From positions 1 to 64,000 of the forward strand of contig MCFE01000328.1 in the NCBI GenBank assembly GCA_002104905.1: DNA of 64,000 nucleotides, read 5' to 3'. The notes beneath the pieces were generated by a model. That model was not told the origin of the DNA, searched no databases, and was given only the letters and a program-made list of their open reading frames with translations. The translations under genes and the position numbers were made by a program. This stretch comes from Basidiobolus meristosporus CBS 931.73. Its lineage: Eukaryota > Basidiobolomycota > Basidiobolomycetes > Basidiobolales > Basidiobolaceae. The stretch's first letter is position 1. Each line of letters begins with the position of its first letter. Below, piece after piece: positions 57,246 through 64,000 of the stretch.

Positions 57246-59646
57246 CAATGTAGTTGTTTACAAGGGGCAGACAGTTTGACACTCAATAACACAATGCTAT
57301 TTTCTCACCATTATCAATACTCATTTGAGTTTAAGGCAGACTTTTATTTGGGACATAAAGCCCACATTAGTGTGGACATAATGATGACTTGCCACAGTAA
57401 GCCTTATAAATCTTGCAGTGGCTCTGTAAGCCCACATATATGTAGAAGTATTTTCCCTTTGGTTTGACCTACTTCCATATATATGCTGCTAAAGCTAAAG
57501 CAAAGTTGTCTGGTTCCCAACTAAACCCTCCTGCTGACAGCAGCAGAAGAATGGATGGACAATGGCTTGCATTGACATTTAAGTGCAACAAGCAGAGGTA
57601 CATCCAAAAAAGACCGTGTGGACAGTGTGCCCGCTGAAGGTATTAATGCATACTCCTCAGACTCTCAGTGAAGTAGGCAAATGACAATTTCTGCAGGGCT
57701 GCTGGCTGACCATAATGCTAAAGTGAATGGGAATGTAGCAAGCTGAGTACCTTTGGTTGAGGACCTGCAAGTGGCCATCATGACATCACTACCACTAGGA
57801 TTTGTATTGGCAAGTATGTTGTCAGCTCATACCATAGCATTTATGAGGCAATTAGTAGCAGTGGCTGATAAAATAGATGCAATGGCCCAGGGAAATCAGT
57901 ACACAGTCCTGAGACCGGATTAGTAGATGATCTGTGTAGTGTAATCAGTACCCCATGAGAATTATCCTGGATTCTGGAAAGCAAACAGATTTTGTGCCAG
58001 CAGTGACTTGCCAAGAAAGCAACTTAACTATAGCTGAAACTATTAAAGGCAGAAGAACATGGGTGCCAGGGCTACAAGCCATTTGCTTTCTCAAGGGCAC
58101 ATCACAAGCAGGGCTGAAAGCTCTATACAGGCAGCAAAGGAATGTCTTGTAGCCAGAAGATTGCTACTAAGAGACAGGTAAGCAGAAACAGATATATAAG
58201 TGCAGCATTTCACAGGGAGAAAATGTGGTTCCATATAAGGAATATTCAGCAGCAGCAGCAGTGAAGGAGTTTACTGTGATAAGTATCTACAACTTTTTCA
58301 GCAGCCCATTACAAGCATGGCTGTAAGTTCCAGACAAGCCACAAAGACACAACAGGTTGCCAGCAGAGTGCTGGCAAGCACCAAGCAGGTTGAAATGGAT
58401 GCACCAGTGTTGTATTCATTAAGAAGAAAACAAAGCCCAATACATGAAGCACTTGGTCACAGTAACATGGGAGGACTAGATAATGATAAGCCCATGGCTT
58501 TCACAGCAACTCATCACAAGCAGGGCTGATAGTTCCAAGCAGGCAGGAAAGAAACTTCAGGTTGCCTGAATAGTGCTGGCAAGGGACAAGCAGGCAAAAA
58601 CTGATGCATCAGTGCAGTATTCATCAAGGAGAAGACATAATATAATACAAGAAGCACACAATCAAAGTAGCAGAAATAGACTTGGCAATGGATAAGGTAA
58701 AGATAAACAGAAAAGAGCCATCCAAGCCAGAGACATGGAAGAAAAAGCAGCAGTTCTCACCAACAAATGCTCTCAGCCCTCAACAGGCTGAATCTCATCA
58801 TAGCCAAAAAAATCACCAACAAGACAAAAACTGTTTTCTCAAGAGTTCCAAGTGCAGGCAGTTGGGTTATATTCCTGTGAGGTAGATGAGTTTGCACAGA
58901 AAAGCAATTTGTCCACTACTGCCTCTATGTCCTCCATTGTAGGCCAAGCAGATATCTCACTAACAAGCAAAGCAACAACCTCGAAAAGTAAAAACATAAT
59001 TACATTCCCTAAAGTAGAATTTTAGAATATTGAAAGGCACACCAAGAGGTTGCAGCATTACTCAACAGCAGTGCTGAGGAAAATGCACTTGAATGTTGTA
59101 AGGATTTATTGTGAAGACTTGTAGATAAGATGCTAGACCTTGCAGTGCCAGCTGAAGACCAGGATATATGGGAACCAGTGAATGAAAAGTGGCATAAAGT
59201 CACAGGGTTCCCTCCAAAGTTGTAAAATAAGGGTGTGACAGCAGTAATACATATTGGATGATTGATTTTAATATAGTTACTTGATGAATGCAGTTTTGGT
59301 CCTAATGTTGTTGTTGGGTATAGAGACTTGCATAGGTCAACACAATGGTAATTGAGGTTCAACTAAAGTTTCAGTGGTAACAAATCAATTTATATGCATG
59401 AAAAGCAAGAAGCATTTGATTACATTTCAGTTGTTGTTCTGTTATACTCTGTCAGGGCATGCAGCACAATCCATGGCTATTAAAGTCAACCAGGTGCAAT
59501 GCTGTAAATATCAGTGAGCTAGACTACTCTTAGAGAATATTGCACTATGTGAACTAATCTCACAATCTATAGAACAATCTCACATAAGGTTTGTACAGAT
59601 GATTATGGCAACTTGTAGTGTTTGCATCACTAGCACACTTAGATAC
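57246..59646 (+). mobile_element. Accessory gene copy C, heavily decayed
   Basis: 57246-57485 corresponds to the divergent promoter. From about 57486 (the ATG has become GCTGCTAAA-type sequence) homology runs through the KLSGSQ block, the coiled-coil region, three roughly 200-bp repeat units (about 58095-58700, including CAG triplet runs) and the C-terminal block near 59030-59260 (RHTKRLQH). Stops and frame changes throughout. The 3' flank to 59646 is then cut by the third copia LTR; subterminal repeats are not seen. Confidence 0.65.
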
Positions 59647-60017
59647 TGTTGCAACTTAAGAAGTGATTTGAAGATAAGGAACTTGTCAAGAATTAGTGCC
59701 AATAGTCGAACTGTTATTTAGTCAAAAAGAGCGCAGTATTTGGACCTTTCTAGAAGTAATATAGTTGTAGCACCAAGTAAGGAGTGTTTTGCAACATTCT
59801 GGAGCACTCTGTAACAGCTTCTGGATTAGCATGTAATGTTTGGTAAAAGTGCTAAATTGATCGTGAGTGTAGGGGATTAATCCTAGGATCAAAGATATGA
59901 AGAAAGCAGCAAAGTTAGGGTTGTAAATTAGTCCTACAGTGACTAAGACTAGTCCAGAATTGTAAATAAGTAAGTCTTTGGCTGCTAAATGACACCAAAT
60001 AGTCCAATATTTCAACA
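59647..60017 (-). repeat. 3' LTR of copia element 3
   Basis: 371 bp, TGTTGCAACT to TTTCAACA. On the minus strand a GGGGGAG polypurine tract (about 60018-60027) lies directly before it, so it is the 3' LTR of a minus-strand element. Confidence 0.85.
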
Positions 60018-62996
60018 CTCCCCCTTATCTTAGTAAGTTCTTAATCCTTATTCCTCTCTGATATTCTCAAATCTTGTCTTAGCTAGTAGTTTTTTTAATA
60101 TATCTGCCACCATTTGTTGGTTACGCAGAAAACCAACTCTACTAAGTTATTTTCTACAGCATCCCTGACAAAGTGTGTTTATCTATATGCTCAGTTCTTG
60201 CATGATTAGTGGGACGCCTAGCTAATGAATTACCACTGAGATTATCCTTGTAAATATATGTTAGTTTGTCTGAATTAAAACTTAAGCCACTGAATAATTT
60301 ATGCAGCCATATAGCCTCTTTAGTTGCTTGATAAGCAGCCATATATTCAGCTTTGGTTGTAGATAAGGCTATAGTTGGTGTTTCTTGTAACTGCAAGCAA
60401 TAGCTGAACCAGTATAAACAAATGTATATTCAGTGTTAGAGCCCCTGTCAATCAGATCCCTACCCCAATCCAAATAACTATAGCAATAAAATACTTGCCC
60501 ATCTGCTGCTCCAGAGTACTACAGTATCATACTTATAGTACCTTATGGATATCTGAGAATCCACCTCTCTATTATAATCAGGTCTGATCCATAATTCTAC
60601 ATGAATTGACAGCCTATTACAACTGCCACTGCAATATCTGGACATATGGACACCATTGAGTACATCAAGATACCAACCATTGATTGTTACAAAGTTTGGG
60701 TCTATATTTGGGATGTCTTTTCCCAAAATGGCCAAGATTTACTAATTTTCAAGTTATTGTTCATAGGGATAGCTGCAGGCTTGCAATCTCCCATTTTGAA
60801 GCATTAAAGAGTGTCCCCAGTGTACTAACACTGATTTAGCAAAATATCTGCATAGGTAGGCTAAATACAACTTCAATTCCAAGAAAATAGCTCAATTTTC
60901 CAATAAATATCTTCTCAAACTTGCTGAAGAGATCCAATTTTGCCTGTTGAAGTGCCTCCTGTTTACTTGTAGCTATTATTAGGTTGTCCATATAAAGAAC
61001 TAGGATGATCACACCTCTTGTAAGCTGTATTTTGTACTACATATAGGCCTCATTTCCTCTAGATATGTGTCAATCCTTTTAAGCCAGGCTCTAGGCTCCT
61101 GCTAAAACCCAAACAACAATTTCCCAAGTCTGTACATCTTTGGTGAGCCTTTTGGAGTAGTAAAACCTTCTGGTTGCTCCATATATATAGTATCTTGCAG
61201 AACCCTAATTAGAAAGGCTGTTTTGATGTCCATTTGGTGTAAATCTAGACTGTGTATGCTGCCAGGACTAGTACAGTCCTAATGGAGTTAAACTTGGCAA
61301 CCGGAGCAAATGTTTCCTCACAGTCTAGTCCCTGGATCTAAAAATAGCCTTTTGCCACTAATCTAGCCTTGTACTTATCAATGGTACCATTAGAAGCTAT
61401 CTTAGTCTTATAGACCCATCAGCATCATATTGTTTCTCCCATTTGGAAAGTCTACCAGCTCCCACATTTTTGCTTTGATCAGTGATTGATACTCCTCCTG
61501 CATGACTTCTTGCCCCATGGTGGCATCTGAACCTTGTATTGCCTGTTCCAGATTCTGAAGTTTAGAACATAAGGCAAGACAAGCACCATCATGATCATTG
61601 GATGTCCAGCACCAGGATCCTGGTGCATTTCTTATTCAGGTAGGTCTCCTAACTGGGATAATCTGCTCTGATCTGGAACTGTTTGAATTATCTTCTGTAT
61701 CTAGTTGAATTAGGTATGTATCTTCATTGGTGTTGATTGCATCATCTGGCAGCTGGCCAATGATTTCAGTGGCTTTCTGATCTGATTTCTCCTTGAATAA
61801 GATGTCCCTGTACTTAATCAGCTTCTGATTTACCACTTTGCATTCAATACCCTACAGTGTCATCACAATACCCAACAAGGAACCCTTTCCACTCCTTGGT
61901 TACCACTTTGAGAGTTTGTTGTCATCAATGTGATAAAAGACATCACTGCCAATGATCCTGAAGTGCTGGAGGTCTGGTTTTTTGCCTGTATATGCTTTAA
62001 ATGCGTGAAGACTTGTGTAGTGCTGTTGTTGGCCATCTATTCCTGATGTGTACCCTGGTAGCAACAGATTGAGCCAGAAAATTTCTAGTACATTCCCTTA
62101 TCATTTAGCATAGATTCACCATCTATGCTATTGCTCTATTTGCAGGTTCTACTACTCCATTTTGCTGTGGAGTATGTGGAACAGAGGTCTGTTGAACTAT
62201 ACCAGTAAATGAGCGCTATTTTACAGGCTTCAATAAGCAGTATTCCCCTACATTGTCACTTTGAGGTACCTACAATTTACACCCATTCTGTGTTTTTGCC
62301 ATGTTCTTGAAGGGCTTATCTCTTGGATCCAAAAGACAGTGATCTCATGGGGCTGCCTATATCTGAGTGTTCAATAGCCAATGTTTGGTGGTGTTAATGC
62401 CTCCCAAGCTCTTAAAACATTGCTTAGCTTGTTTGCCATATGAACATCCCTTACTGACATTGAACTTGATTGGAATTGAGTAATTTTGGCCCAAAACAAG
62501 CTGACCTTTCACAAATTGGCTCATATTCTGTTCCCCAATGTGTCCCAGCCTCCTATGCTATGTCTCCCAGTTAGTGCATCAGTCTCAGCGGTGTTGACAT
62601 AGCGACGTACAATGATCTTGCATTGTAACTTGTATATACTATGATATCTGATCTTGAAAGCTAGTTTTAGTCCATTTACCATTACTGCTGAGCAGCACAG
62701 CTTGGTAAAGACAAATTTCAGTCTCTGTGTCTTTGCTTTACTAGCTGAGGGTAGATTCTTAGCTACTCCAGGCACACAGGATATGTCAGTCAGCTTTGCA
62801 GTTGTGGCCCCTGAGATATCAATCATATTTAGTGGCATAGACCTAATGGTGGTAGCTTCTAGTAAAGAGTTGTCTCATAGATAAACCTTCCTTACAGGAA
62901 TAGTTTTTAAGTTACTGAACCAATCCTTTATATCACAAAAATGCAGTGATCCTCCAGAGTCAATATACAATTCATTGCTTTGGTTATTTGCACTCT
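60018..62996 (-). mobile_element. Ty1/copia element 3, degenerate, minus strand
   Basis: Pol remnants in minus-strand order: protease DSGGS motif near 62960 (Asp retained), pre-integrase block LTDISCVPGVAKNL (62521-62838), integrase pieces (61920-62330), the linker frame 61636-61836 (KATEIIGQLPDD), RT with MEQPEGF near 61170 and YMDNLI in place of YVDD near 61000, and RNase H frame 60154-60396 (LSTTKAEYMAAYQATKEAIW, NHARTEHID). Many stops. Gag and the 5' LTR are not found; homology to copia 2 ends near 62996. Confidence 0.82.
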
Positions 62997-63289
62997 ACTG
63001 AATTGCATGCATTGACAAGGTATTTGGTGCTCTTGTCAAGGGTGTTGGCATAGATTGAACTGAAGTGTGCTAGCCACTGGCATTGCATAGGATGGTAAGG
63101 AATCCAGTACAGTATGCTGGCATTAACCAGACCTAGCTGTACACAGTCTGTATACTTGTTCTCAAAGCTTACCACTTAATTCTTCACAGCATTCACTTGC
63201 ACTCTATCTGATACTTTAGAACTGTTGCCTTGATGAGTTTAGTATGATTCAGCTACAAGCCAGCAGCTTGGGCTTACTGACTGTCTGTC
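62997..63289. other. Unassigned sequence beyond copia 3
   Basis: I could not align this stretch to the copia, gypsy or Tnp2-like copies. No coding frame is supported. Confidence 0.35.
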
Positions 63290-63479
63290 CAATCTTATAG
63301 TGGAATTGTACTGGCTTTTTTTTCAATTTTTTTGCCATACAAAGTAAAAAACTCTACAGTATTTTAGCAGACTTTCAACAGAAATTTATGGCATCTTGAC
63401 TGTCTTCATGAGCTCTTTATTTACTTAAGTGCACCAAGCAAGCCAATACATCTATCTGCCTTATATGGTTTACACATTA

Positions 63480-64000
63480 AACATCAATACTGTCCATTGT
63501 GCCTAGAAAAGCTATCTATCTGGCTGATGGCTGGATATCTCCAGTACACAAAATAATATGCACTTTGATATGATGGCCATTCAGTAGTATACTGCTGGAA
63601 TATATTGGAGATGTTTGCACTTGAGTGTTACTCAGTGCTGTACTTCAAAGCTTTACAATATTTGTTTCACAGCATAAGCTTTCTTAGATGGCTATTACTA
63701 AAATACGCTGAGATTAGCTGGACTCATGCTGGGTACTGTTGTTAAGGTAGATAGGCTCACAATCCATCAGTGCACCTTCTACTTCAGAGCTATTGCACTA
63801 CAAGCCATATTGAGAAGGTTGAGTTGAGCCTAAAGGTGTCACAAATTCACCTGGCATACTTTGCGCAAGGTGAAAAATATGGCTTGGTGCCAGTATAAAA
63901 GCCTCAAGTGGCTGGCAAGATATTGTTGGTATTATAGTGAATTATGAATGGTCAAATATGACTTATACAGCAAAGCACTGTTGGTGCTCCTTGTGATACT
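63480..64000 (-). mobile_element. Tnp2-like transposase copy D, runs off the window
   Basis: 63480-63600 matches the GHNG region of the other copies, and 63720-64000 matches the block between the PxIP region and the zinc finger of the copy at 34732-35445 (for example the AAGGTGTCACAAAYTCACCTG and GGCAAGATAWTGTTGGTA blocks). The Cys-rich part between them is largely lost. The N terminus and any accessory gene would lie beyond 64000. Confidence 0.6.

Noticed and set aside
32160-64000. RIP-type mutation as the cause of TE decay
   Set aside because: Some stops and catalytic changes are G-to-A or C-to-T, but others (TGC to TGA, GAA to CAA) are transversions, and I could not count dinucleotide bias by eye.

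Overview
The window reads as nuclear DNA of a filamentous, probably early-diverging fungus. Genes carry short GT-AG introns (51-99 nt), often with a CTRAC-like branch site before the acceptor. Several promoters have a TATA box 40-60 bp before the ATG. The gene set (class 2 mitochondrial dihydroorotate dehydrogenase, PIF1, UBE2E-type E2, F-box/LRR protein, duplicated proteinase K-like subtilisins, many secreted proteins) is fungal. Subtilisin and NmrA expansions beside a transposon-rich half would suit Zoopagomycota/Entomophthoromycotina such as Basidiobolus, but that placement is inference only.

Left half (1-32 kb), gene-bearing. After about 3 kb with only decayed coding traces comes a minus-strand cytochrome P450. 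Next is a tandem array of NmrA-like NAD(P)-binding genes: one mosaic pseudogene and three intact three-exon genes of identical exon lengths, two of them 99% identical. Then follow dihydroorotate dehydrogenase, an unknown type I membrane protein with an acidic tail, a UBE2E-type ubiquitin-conjugating enzyme, and a 705-residue secreted protein built around 26-27 Lys-Pro-Tyr octapeptides that resembles bioadhesive proteins. PIF1 helicase, three very small secreted proteins, an F-box/LRR protein, and one intact subtilisin flanked by two broken copies complete this half.

Right half (32-64 kb), a graveyard of nested transposons with more A+T and no host gene I can support. Its backbone is several copies of one DNA transposon family. 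Each copy has a minus-strand Tnp2-like transposase with an N-terminal zinc finger and, across a short divergent promoter, a plus-strand accessory protein with a coiled coil and about 200-bp internal coding repeats. The ends are long inverted repeats containing subterminal tandem repeats. One copy is split by a Ty3/gypsy element (LTRs 43932-44297 and 54768-55138). The gypsy element is itself broken by two head-to-head Ty1/copia fragments, a solo copia LTR with a perfect 5-bp target duplication, and a 209-bp TA-flanked MITE. A 730-bp near-perfect palindrome of the same MITE family sits in another transposase copy, and the undisturbed site exists in a paralogue. A third copia element lies at 59.6-63.0 kb. 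All autonomous elements seen carry stops or catalytic substitutions.

Most worth following: the two-gene divergent transposon family, the adhesive-like repeat protein, the NmrA gene-conversion mosaic and the foldback MITE with its empty site. Exon coordinates were derived by hand from splice signals and reading phase, not from transcripts or database searches.
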